From Diphasiastrum complanatum (taxonomy: Eukaryota; Streptophyta; Lycopodiopsida; Lycopodiales; Lycopodiaceae), in assembly GCA_029204225.1 (NCBI GenBank), contig CM055095.1, forward strand, positions 66,985,940-67,049,939: DNA of 64,000 bases, written 5' to 3'. Each line of letters starts with the position of its first letter. Within the stretch, counting starts at the first letter, position 1. Made by a program: the position numbers and the translations under genes. Positions 50,641 through 61,020 of this stretch are shown here, piece by piece. The notes under the pieces are model-generated. The model was given only the letters and a program-made list of their open reading frames with translations, was not told where the DNA came from and ran no database searches.

Positions 50641-52789
50641 ATAAAGTCCCTCACGAAGGATATAAAAGCCAAGCAAGCCGCAACAAAGCAACACAAGGGA
50701 ATCCGATGGTGAAAAAATCAACCCAACCAATCTAGATCATACGGATCTAGCCCCAAAACTATGAATCAATCAATCATACGAGATAGAAGCGTCATACCAA
50801 CAGAATGTAGCTACTAATCATCAAATCAAGCATACACTAGTGAGAGCCCAATGGACCACTAGTTGTATGCTGATATTCCCCTGGGAATATCCTATCTGCC
50901 TTTGGAATAAGACTGGAGCATAGAACTGGATGTTCGGACCTTAGGCCATTACAACGCCAATGTTGTAATAGTTTAACGTAATCAAAGTCCTAGCCTCTAG
51001 TCAGTTGATATTGTAATAAGTTCAAGTTGAATATTTTTAAGTTATCGGCTTGGAGGTTAAAAGATAAGTTAGAGTCCATTGGGGGTTTGTCCCATGGGGC
51101 CATCTTTGTAAATTCGACCACCCATTTTGGTATAAATATAACTGAGGTTGGCTCATTTTGCTAAGAATTCATTTTGAAATAAAAGTCTAATCTTCTAAGT
51201 TGGATCTTCCCTTGTGAATATTTGCATTGTAGTGTATATTTCTTCTCGTGAACCAAGTTAATTACTTTTATTTTCTTGTTGGGCCTTTCACAAGTAGGTT
51301 AAGCCTTTGTGAAGTTGGTTTTTAAGTTAAGCCGTCAGTTGTTAGTTGCAAGAAAAGAGCTTAAGAGAGAAGAGTGGATCTTACCTAATACTCACCCTAT
51401 GCTCATTGTGCTTTCCCATCCTCTTGCTTAAGCTAGTTGGAAAAGCCATAGCCGACGGAGGATGTGAAACGTAAAAGTCGTTGCCGCTCTTTTTCTCGCT
51501 TTCTTTATTTTTCTAATTTACTATTCCCTTGTTTCTATCTTTGTAGCTTACTATCTTCTTTTCATGTAGCTGAACTGATCCATTTCGAGTGTTTCTATAT
51601 TTGTAGCTTACTATCTTCTTTTCATGCAGCTGAACTGATCTATTTCGAGGGAGGGAATGCGTTCCATGAGTTTTTTGTGTATGTTTCTTTTAAACATCTG
51701 ATATTTTTTGTTTTTTTGTGTATGTTTCTTTTGTGTAGGATCAGCCTTTTCAGTCGTTAGAGGGAGGGCCTGTTCGTGACTGCCAAACGAGATTTGGAAG
51801 GAGACAAGCTAGACAACACTCTCAGCACGATCAACCTGCAGCAAGCTTTGCTTTTATCCATTTGCCCAGCCAACAAAGCAAATTTGCAAAAGAGCTTACT
51901 AGTTTCTGTTTCTTACTAGTTTCTTCTAGCTCCTCAGTTTTTTGGCTCTACAGTAGAATCCGCCCTCAGAAGTCTGTTGTGCGAGTCATTTTTGAAGTAT
52001 TCAAGCTTGTGCGAGTATCCAGATTTCTTGTGCGAGTCATTTAAGTATTCAGGCCTATGCAAGTATCAAGCTTTCTTGTGTGAGTTATTTTTGGAGTATT
52101 CAAGCATGTGCGAGTATCCGACAACTTGCCAATAACATCTTTGAGCCTGTGCAACTTCCTCATCTCTGATTTCATTGAGTTGCCACTCTATTCATCATCT
52201 TTTGTAGGGGGGACAGGATCTTAACGGCTTTTGAAGTGTTTTCCTTGGAATTTATCACTCGCACAACTATTTTTATTACTCGCATAACTGTTTTTTTTGG
52301 AATTTCCCACTTGCACAGCTGTTTTTCAGCGTCCATAGTAGTTCAGATCCATCAATAGAGGTTAAGATCCATCAATATCCACTGTGTGAGCTCTCAAAAG
52401 TTCAAACTTTGCGAAACTTCCTCAAGAAGACCTTCAAAGTCAGCTCTACACGACTTTGGAAAGCTTCACCACTCGCATAGCCTGTAAACATCCATCCAAG
52501 GTAAATTTTTACCCCACAAACCCCTGTGTGAATACTTTCTCTCATGATTTGATCAGTTCCCTCATCAAATTGACAATTTGAGCCATTTGTGGGGTCAACT
52601 AGGATCTGACGATACTCGTATAGTTGTGTGAGTAGCTCTTCAGTATTTGCACAGCCCATAGGCATCCTCAAAGACAATGAAAATTTTTAACAAAAGTCAG
52701 AAAGGTGAGAAAATCCATCAGATTTCATTCAAAACAATTAAAAAATCCTACCTTTCTCATTAATAGTAGCTGCATAGTTGTAGGGAGTG
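50641..52789. other. Unassigned; 60-bp tandem duplication at 51,530-51,649
   Basis: Two 60-bp units (each starting TGTTTCTAT, containing TTGTAGCTTACTATCTTCTT) differ at a few bases and lie in a 98-codon plus-strand frame, giving a 20-residue repeat. No family is recognisable, and the protein is too Phe/Ser/Leu-rich to trust as a gene. Nothing else is supported here. Confidence 0.45.
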
Positions 52790-54274
52790 TAGGTTCGATG
52801 GTGAGCAGCCCTCCGCTTGTCAAAAGGATTAGAACACTTGGATAGGTTCCTAACTGTGCTTAGTTTCTAGTGTAGATGCTTTCTACACTTAATCTAACTC
52901 TACACCAACTTAATTCTACTTTCACTAACACTAAGCACGAGCATTCATCAAGATAGTAGGTGAAAGGAAGAGAGAAAAGAGATGAGATGGAGGCTAGCTC
53001 ATGTGCTCAATCTGCATGCTAATGGAAAAGCCATAGCTAGTAAAACAAGAACAATAGAAATGTAAACAATAAGCAACACAACAAAAAGCAATAGCAAGAG
53101 TGATTAGCACATGAGGATGCTTGCTCTCCAATTTGGTAGAGTTTCCTCCTCTCAATAAACATGTAAAATGGTGTACAATAGGTGCCTCTTAATCTTTGGG
53201 GTGACCCTTGCCCCTTGTTTCCTATTGGCTACTTCCAAGAAGGTAGGATGGAAATCCTAACCCTTCAAAAGAAACACAAACTAATCTATGTTGTACAAAG
53301 CAGCACACCCCACCTACTACCATTTGACTTTTGACTAATCACAAAACTTAGAGACCTTAAACTTAAACTTTGACCTTCTGATATTATTTTATTCACATGG
53401 CCCAAAGTCTAGCCTATTCAGAAATAAATTATTTATAAGTGCTCATTGGGCTATGGGCTTATACACGTAGGAAGCCATGGCAACTTATTTCTACTACTTC
53501 CGTCTATTGTATTTATTTACACGAAAATATATAGGTTCGATGGTGAGCAGCCCTCCGCCTATCAAAAGGGTTAGAACACTTGGGTAGGTTCCTAACTATG
53601 CTTAGTTGTTAGTTTAGATGCTTTCTACACTCAATCTAACTCTACCCCAACTTAACTCTACTTTCACTAACACTAAGCACAAGCATTCATCATAGTAGGT
53701 GACAGGAAGAGAGAAAAGAGATGAGATGGAGGTAAGCTCATGTGCTCAATATGCATGCTAAAGGAAAAGCCATAACTAGTAAAACAAGAACAATAGAAAT
53801 GTAAACAATAAGCAACACAACAAACATCAATAGCAAGAGTGATCAGCACATGAGGATGCTTGCTCTCCAATTTGGTAGAGTTTCCTCCTCTCAATAAGCA
53901 TGTAAAATAGTGTACAATAGGTGCCTCTTTATTTTTGGGGTGGCTCTTGCCCCTTGCTTCCTATTGGCTACTTGCAAGAAGGTAGGATGGAAATCCTAAT
54001 GCTTCAAAAGAAACACAAACTAATCTATGGTGTACAAAGAAGCACACCCCACCTACTACCATTTGACTTTTGACTAGTTACAAAACTTAGAGATCTTAAC
54101 TTAAACTTTGGCCTTCTAATATTACTTTATTCACATGGCCCAAAGTCTAGTTTTTAAAAAAATAAATTATCTACAAGTGCTCCTTTGGCTATGGGCTTAT
54201 ACATGCAGGAAGCCACGGCCCGTGCAACTTATTTCTACCACTTTCGGCTATTTTATTTATTTACATGAAAATAC
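52790..54274. repeat. Head-to-tail duplication of a 742-bp unit
   Basis: Units 52,790-53,531 and 53,532-54,274 both start TAGGTTCGATGGTGAGCAGC and end with ATTTATTTACAYGAAAATA. Many substitutions separate them, so the duplication is old. They abut directly. They could be two fused LTRs of the minus-strand element to the right, or a true tandem repeat. Confidence 0.85.
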
Positions 54275-54299
54275 TCACAACAGAGCCTCCAACCTGAAG

Positions 54300-56390
54300 T
54301 AGTGCTGGTACCTCGGCACTATGGTGTTTAGTAGTGTCGTTTTGCTCGTCGTTGTTGGATGAGGTAGCCCGAGACCTATTCCACGAATTCCAGTCTTTTT
54401 GTGCTTTTCACATCTTTGGACTTGTGGACGCCTGTGAGCCAAAATTGGTCAATCCACACTTGGAATCTGCTTGGCCAGGGATCGCCTAGTAATGCCGCTC
54501 TATAGTACCACTCGAGCCACTGGGAGTTGGTCTTTAACTTTTTCAGACGCCAGGGTTGTGTTAGGATAAAAAAGATGGGGGGGTAAGAAGTCATCCCATT
54601 TAGTGGAGACGCCCATCAGAAATTCTAAGTCCCAGACAAATGTTGCTGTCGCGTGGACCGTGGGATCAGGACGTTTGATATACGATTTCGAAAAATGGAT
54701 GAGAACTCTCTTGGCATCTACATCCGTTCCCATCCATGCTCCGATGAAATTCTTGGCCAATTCATAGTTTTGAGTGTGATCTGGTCCAGAGGTATACCAC
54801 ACTCCGCCCATTTGGATCGTCGTGTGATGGGGAGGAAGTGCGGGTTGGTGCGTAGTTGTCGTGGACTTTGTATGCCATGATGGCCATAGGGTCTTTTTCG
54901 AACATTTGCTGGCGCCATTCCCGTTGGGGTTGTAATGCTGGAAGGCATCCTAGCTCATTTCCCTTGATAGTCTGGGACGAAAATGAAATATGCCAATTGC
55001 CGCGTCAGGATTAGTAGGGATATTTGACTAAAAACTCATTGATTTAATCTTCTACTAACTTTGGTTTGCAAAAGGCGCGGTTGACAGACATGCTGCGAGA
55101 GCCCTGGGAGGTGGAGGCTTGTTGTTCCCCCCTGTCTTGCCCTTGGCTTAGATCCGTGCCTTGGCTTCTATCGAGGCCTGGCTTTGGCCTTGTTCTGCAT
55201 TCTGCATCGGATGCTTGGTCTTGGAACTCTAGTTTCGTTGCGCTTTTCCCTTTGTCTTGGCCCGTACTAGTCTGTGCAGCTCCAAATATAGGTGGCATTG
55301 GAATTACCACTATGGTTGGCTGTGGTTGGCTGATGTTGTTGTTCCATGTGCCTTTGGCAGGCTTTGAAAGCCATTTTAGCTTGTTGGAGCTCTCGGATTG
55401 CACTATGTTGATAATTATCGAAGTCCTCTTGGTAGCTGTCTGGTGATATATATCCACCTACTTTGTTAATAAAGCCATCTTGTTCTGACTGAGAGGGTGG
55501 TTAGAAGTGGTTGGTTGGGCTAACCAATTGGTCTTCTCATTTTGCAAGCTCTGCACCTCCGCTCCTAGACGTTGATTTTTAGTTTCCAAGATAAGGAGTT
55601 GGAAGAATGGAAGATGTGATGGTGATGGAGGGTGCGGAATAAGCGAGAACGGGTATGGAAGGTGGAGGAATGTGGGCGATAGGAATAGAGACGATGGCAG
55701 TAGTGGATGGTTTGGGCGGACTTGCGGACTTTGAGACAGCGCCACACATACGTTTGCTGGCCGGTGAGTTAGTCGAAGCAGTGCGAGTAGTGGTAGGTGT
55801 AGTGGTGGGAGGGACAAGACTAGTGTATGGAATGGTGGTGGTAAAATAGGACGTCAGAGCAATTAAAATCCTAGACTTTCTGTTCAAGGAGGGTAGCAGC
55901 GAGGTTGCACGGTGATCCGGTCGTGCACATTGGGTTTTATGACAAGGTACAATTCGTTGATAGTGAAGGAGTGCCAATCATAGGGCCCAACTGAGGGGTT
56001 AGGGAATTCACTGTAGGATTTCACAATTTGGATGAGGAGGCTGGATTGAATGCAATCCTTTTGTAGACTTGATACGACTAGAAAATTGTTCGATAGGTGG
56101 GGGGGGGGGGGACGGTGGGATTATTGATAGCCTCTATCAAATAACCATTGTTAGTTTTCAAAATGGTTTCAAGAGTAGGAGGGGTCAGGTATGGTTGGAT
56201 GAGGGTAGGAGCACGGCGGTGGGTAGGACGGGGTCTATCACCAAAAATAATCTTGATGGTAGACATGGAGTTAGCATTCACACGCATGGGGTACGTCTTA
56301 TCATGGTACTGGATGTAAAAATGGTTTTTCTTCGCATCCCACATGGTGAAGGCCATGAGGATGAAGTCCATGTTGATGGTGGAGGTAAAT
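54300..56390 (-). pseudogene. Unrecognised multi-frame coding block next to gypsy RT
   Basis: On the minus strand, in order: KNHFYIQYHDKTYPMRV and TLETILKTNNGYLIEAIN (56.35-56.1 kb); a Pro/Thr/Ser-rich segment; a short coiled coil (ETKNQRLGAEVQSLQNEKTN, about 55.55 kb); a Gln/Ser-rich segment; then NYELAKNFIGAWMGTDVDAK and VWDLEFLMGVSTKWDDF (54.75-54.55 kb). Frames shift several times, but the pieces have protein-like composition. I do not know this protein. Its place between an RT fragment and LTR-like repeats suggests an extra ORF of a Ty3/gypsy element, or a gag from a second one. Confidence 0.45.
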
Positions 56391-58550
56391 AGCGTTGGGA
56401 AAATGCCCATTGCTTCGAGGAGAGGGTCGGCTTGGCCGATGAAGCCGTCCAGGAAACTTAAGGCCTCTGCTTCTGCTACTCGATCCAAAACACTTTCCAT
56501 GAAAGGTAAGGGAATATGATCTTTCTTGGTAACCACATTTAACACTTTAGATTTACACAGATTCGCATTTTGTCGTTCTTCTTGGGTACTATGACTATAG
56601 GTGATACCCATTATGTGTGCTTGATTTCATAAATGAATTCGACATCGAGAAGCTTCTGCAACTCCTATTTGATTAGCTCCGTATAATTAGGATTGCAGCA
56701 ATAATAATGGCTCACCTTGGAGATTGCTCCTTCCACCAAGGGTTTGGTATGTTGGACTATTGTTGGTGGTATACCCTTCAAATCTTTGTAGGTCCATGTG
56801 AAGCAATCCTTGCATTCCACCAACAGAGTGCATAATTGTGTGAACTATGTGGGTTTCAACTGTTCTCCCACATAGACAAGTTTCACTTCTTCGCTTGGCT
56901 CAACTAGATTCATTGGTTGTGTCCGTGAAGGTCCTTTAAAGACTTGTTTTGCTGGTTCCTGACTTTGATCATGTTCTCTCTGCGCTTAAGACATCATGAT
57001 TACTACGTCCTCTAAGGTGTAATTCTTGAAGGTTTCTGACATCTCGTGAACTGACAAGATTCTTTCTTCAACATGTTGATCTTAGCCTGACTCGTAATCT
57101 TTGGATTTTCAATCATCTGAGAGGATGATGACGCTATGTCTGGCTCCAATCAGATAGATTTCAAGGAGTTCAATATCTTATTCTTTTCTTTTTTATCAAC
57201 ATAATTGTACACCTCCTTGTTATCCTTCTTGGGAACTGGTCGGGTATTCGCTTCGTGATTACAAACATCTATGTCCACTGTACCTATAGCTTCTTCTGGT
57301 AGATCATTCCATCGGATCACCTGACTGTAGCACTATTTCAAATAATGTTTCTTATTTGTGGGTGCCTTGGGTGGGTCTACCTTGGAAACCTTAGCTATTG
57401 GCGCTTTCTGTGGAGGCTGAGATGGTATTTTTCTCATTCTGTATCGATCAAGATCCATGTGTTGCAGGACCTATTCATCTGTCAGCTCAACTTCTTCATC
57501 ATATGAAAAGGCATGCTGCCAAGGCACTAAATCATCTTTGACTTGCTCTAGTATCAGCTCTGCTGCTAACATGCCATGTTGATCATGTTGATCCCAAAAG
57601 TTATTGGCGTGTCAAGGGTGTAACCTTTCAGTGATGATGTGCTGGGTTCTGGATCTGAACCTGGTTGACATGCATGCCCAGCCATACAATCAACTGTTGC
57701 TAAGACGTCCATCCACATCGCACAATATCTGTTTGAGACTCATAATGACTCCCCTTGGCTTGCCTTGGGAGATAAACGGTGTGATCTATGGTGGAAGATC
57801 CCTCATCAGCCTTGGGCGTAATCGGTTTCACTGCCCATGTGGTTGGATCGACCTTTACAGCCTGCCCTCTATTCTCGAAGGTGAGTTTTCTGGTCCCCCA
57901 GTTGTGAACCACTTGTGTGACTCTCAACCAAGGTCTTCCAAGTAAAACACGATAGGAAGAAGGAGACTCTGGAATGTCCATCACCACAAAGGTGATTATA
58001 AATTGCACTCCCACTATCTTTACTGGGATATCTTTCACTACACCTTTTGGTTTCACACATGGCTGATCTGCTAGTTTGATGAAAAATCTTGCTAGCTTCA
58101 ATCCTTGTAAATCCCACTTTTGATATAAGGTAGTGGAGAGCAAATTGACACTTGATCCTCCATCTACCACTGCAGCTTCGTCTTCGTACCTCTTGTGCTT
58201 GATCGACAGAGTGATGTTGTGTTGCTCAATATCCCATGCTGCTCCAATATGGAGGACGTTGTTGGTTCCTTCGTAGCCTGCACAATACAAGGGATCTTAT
58301 GCGGCTAGTTCTAGTTCTGATTTGATCCATTCAGCTAGAATGCTCTTTGCTTGAGGTGCAATCCGCAGGAACTCTTTGAGGGATAAGTTCATATGGCTAG
58401 CCAGTAGACTTGTGAGCACTCCCGTTTGTGGACCCTCAGGCTCTCCCATGTGTAATGGAAGTTCATGATGATGCAAACAAGTGTTTTGATATGTTCGCAA
58501 TGGCGAGCTTGTTGAAATTGAAGAAAGGCCAAAACCGAAAGTACCCAAAG
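56391..58550 (-). pseudogene. Ty3/gypsy protease and RT N-terminus, broken
   Basis: From 58,290 the minus strand carries a retropepsin-like domain: EAAVVDGGSSVNLLS (active-site triad DGG in place of D-S/T-G), then FVVMDIPESPSSYRVLLGRP and WLRVTQVV. After a Lys/Glu-rich stretch comes GIPPTIVQHTKPLVEGA, WVSPIVTVPKKNDKMRICV and TKKDHIPLPFMESVLDRV ... SFLDGF. This is the start of gypsy RT, broken by stops and ending abruptly at about 56,440. Confidence 0.8.
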
Positions 58551-59639
58551 AAAAAATGAAAGCCGCTTACTAAAAATAGGGGTTGAAAAAGGGCCTCACC
58601 CAAAATTTGGATATTAAATGCCAAAACACCTTGGAGGCTATAAAAACTGGGAGGTACACCCACTAGCCATTGACATTTTGGGCTTCAAGGGTGTACAAAA
58701 GGAAAAACTTGAATGGCCTCCCTAGCCTTTGACAAAAATGGCATCTTGGCTAGTTTTGGAAGAGAGCCTTGAATGCACCACTCCCCCACTCTCTTATGGA
58801 GGCCACTAGGTGTACTATCAAATGGGTTGAGGACAAATGGCAAAGAGGGCATGAAGGGCATGAAAGCTGGCAAAGACTCATTTTGAAGGGGGACACTTGG
58901 GTTTTCCTATAAAAAGGAGCCATGTATGTGTGTTGAGAGTTAGTGTATTTGGATGTTAGAGCTTTTGTATCCTTGTTGTCTTGCCTCATATGAGTGTGAT
59001 TTGCTTGGAGGTAGTGTCTTGAATTGTAGTTGTGTGGTGTGGTTGTTGTTAGTGGTTTGAGAGTAATGTTAGTGGTTAGGCGTGAATGCTTGATTGCTTG
59101 ATTGCTTAGTGTGATGCCTTGATTGTGGTTGTTTCAATCTCACATTGTGTGGAGGTGGTGTTTGATTTCATTATTGAGCATTGTTTATAGTTGGTTACCC
59201 TCTTTCTCTCATTGATAAGATGTAAAGTGTTTGAATGCTTGAAGAGATCTAGAGGATGCTTACTCCTTGTTTTGAATTGTTGGTTGATTGATGCTCATGG
59301 TTGGTTGGAATGAGTGCATTGTGGATTGAGTGTTATGAGCATGGTGTGTGGTTTCTTGTAGATTGAATGCGTTGCTTAGAGAGAGGGAGAGGGTGAAGGG
59401 TTTACCCTCTCGTTTGTTGTAAGGTGGATGGAGAGAAGGTTTGCATGTGGATTGAGAGCACTATTGAGTAGTTGGTTTGGATGTGAATGCACTCACAATA
59501 TTTTTCCTTGGTTCATTCCGTATTAGGATGCATGTGTGAAGGACCATGCCATTGCTTCGTAGAATTGGATGAGTTGAATGCTTGTTAGAAGAGTGTATTT
59601 ACATGCATTAGGGTTCGAATGATGAGCACACCATTTGCA
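58551..59639. other. Spacer with plus-oriented TATA-like box between two gypsy elements
   Basis: Includes CCTATAAAAAGGAGCC at about 58,905 and CTATAAAAACTGGG at about 58,640, both on the plus strand, and later GT-rich DNA with repeated TTGATTGCTTGATTGC. It may contain the 3' LTR of the element to the right. No coding evidence. Confidence 0.4.
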
Positions 59640-59990
59640 TGACGAAGAGAATGCAACACCAGCAAGGGCAACATTACGATAAGCAAGGCAAATCCCAAAC
59701 GAAGTACAAATAACTGGTTGCAGCCTCTGTCTACGCCTTCGGTGTGCGAGCTTCTTGAGGTCATTGTACTTCTGCTTCCAGGTATCTCGCTCCTTATTGG
59801 TGCTAACCAGCTCGTTAGTGGCTCTGATTCGTAGGTTCTTTTATTTCTTCAATTCTTCTTTCAAACGTTGGATTTCTATGTCGGTCCTCTGTCCTTCCTT
59901 CAGTAGAAACCTCATCAGTTTTCTATGGCGTTGGTCGGGCTAATTATTGCTTTGTGGGTCTTCCATTCTCTTTTCAGTAGTGAATTCCAT
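59640..59990 (-). pseudogene. Coiled-coil ORF downstream of the Tat-like pol
   Basis: From ATG at about 59,990 the minus strand reads MEFTTEKRMEDPQSNN, a stop, then in the same frame RHRKLMRFLLKEGQRTDIEI, QRLKEELKK, a stop, and TNELVSTNKERDTWKQKYND followed by an Arg-rich end. It is a charged coiled coil with two nonsense codons. Extra ORFs 3' of pol occur in Tat-lineage elements; function unknown. Confidence 0.5.
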
Positions 59991-60299
59991 CACCTGTGTT
60001 TTAGCATTTATATACATGAATATACAATGTGTTGAACGTACAACAAAATCTTTAAACCTTTACACCCCTCTCCCTTTCCGTGTGTATCTATCAGGTTCAT
60101 GCTAGGGCAGGGTTTTACTATGTACTTAGGCCGTGTGCATTAACCCATGGGTTATGCTACTATGGTGTGACCTAAAACAAGTTCTATATAGTTCATGGCT
60201 CATTAACTGATGTAATGGGACTAGGAGTTGGGGATTCTCTAGACCTACTTGGTTTATCAGACTTCTGATCCACCGAACTCCATACCATGCTTGGGCTTT

Positions 60300-60795
60300 T
60301 AGGATTGTCCGTAGCTCCGCAGCAATGGTTATGGGCGAAATGACTACCCTACCTAGCTTGCATTGCCAGTAATGATCATGGTTGTAGGCTATCGCAGCTA
60401 GACTATCAGCACGTTGGTTCTATGCTCGTGGAATATGCATCCATTCGATGTGGGAAAACTCTCTAGTGTATTCGTTGATGGCAATTGCATAGGCCTGTAA
60501 GATCCTGCTTTTGAGTCGGTATACGCCAGTCATACTTCGGATTAGGAGTTGTGAATCCCCCATAATTCGGAGGTTGCCTATAGTTTGTGCAACTCGCATG
60601 GTTATTTGCAGACCGATTAGAAGGGCTTTGTATTCTGCAGTGTTGTTCGTGAATCCTTTCCCTAATAGGACTCCTATACTGGCTATTCAGTCCCATTGGG
60701 ATTCTACAATACTGCTCCTATGGCACCTTCTCTATTCGAATGTCTGCAGGGTCCGTCTACCTTGAACGTATATGTCCCAAGTTCCTGGGTGAGTT
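60300..60795 (-). pseudogene. Second RNase H domain (archaeal/plant type I) of Tat-like element
   Basis: The minus strand reads GTYTFKVDGPCRHSNREGAI (first catalytic Asp in VDG), NTAEYKALLIGLQITMRV (Glu), IMGDSQLLIRSMTGVYRL (third Asp) and HIEWMHIPRA, stop, NQRADSLA (fourth acidic residue). That is the complete D-E-D-D set of an RNase HI of the kind found in aRNH-bearing Tat elements. It lies downstream of integrase. Four in-frame nonsense codons (after GAVL, NGTE, PV and PRA) plus frame changes inactivate it. Confidence 0.82.
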
Positions 60796-61020
60796 CCATA
60801 TCACAACAATAATCTTTTTTGTATTTTTCTTAACTTTATGAATTTTTGTTTTGGTTTTTCGCACCCTTCCTTTCAGCGTATATGTACAAGGTCACTAGGG
60901 CTACTTTTGATTCTCTGAGTGTTCCCAGTATTCGTGATGCTTCTAGGTCATTCACTCCGATACCTGAAAAGGTGAACAGAAAAAGGTGTTACATACTGTA
61001 CAGGTGACTTCGGCTTCTCT

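Noticed and set aside
52402..52677. 91-codon minus frame
   Set aside because: No family recognised and no splice or neighbour context; too weak to call a gene.
57604..57945. 113-codon plus frame
   Set aside because: Shadow of the minus-strand retropepsin region.
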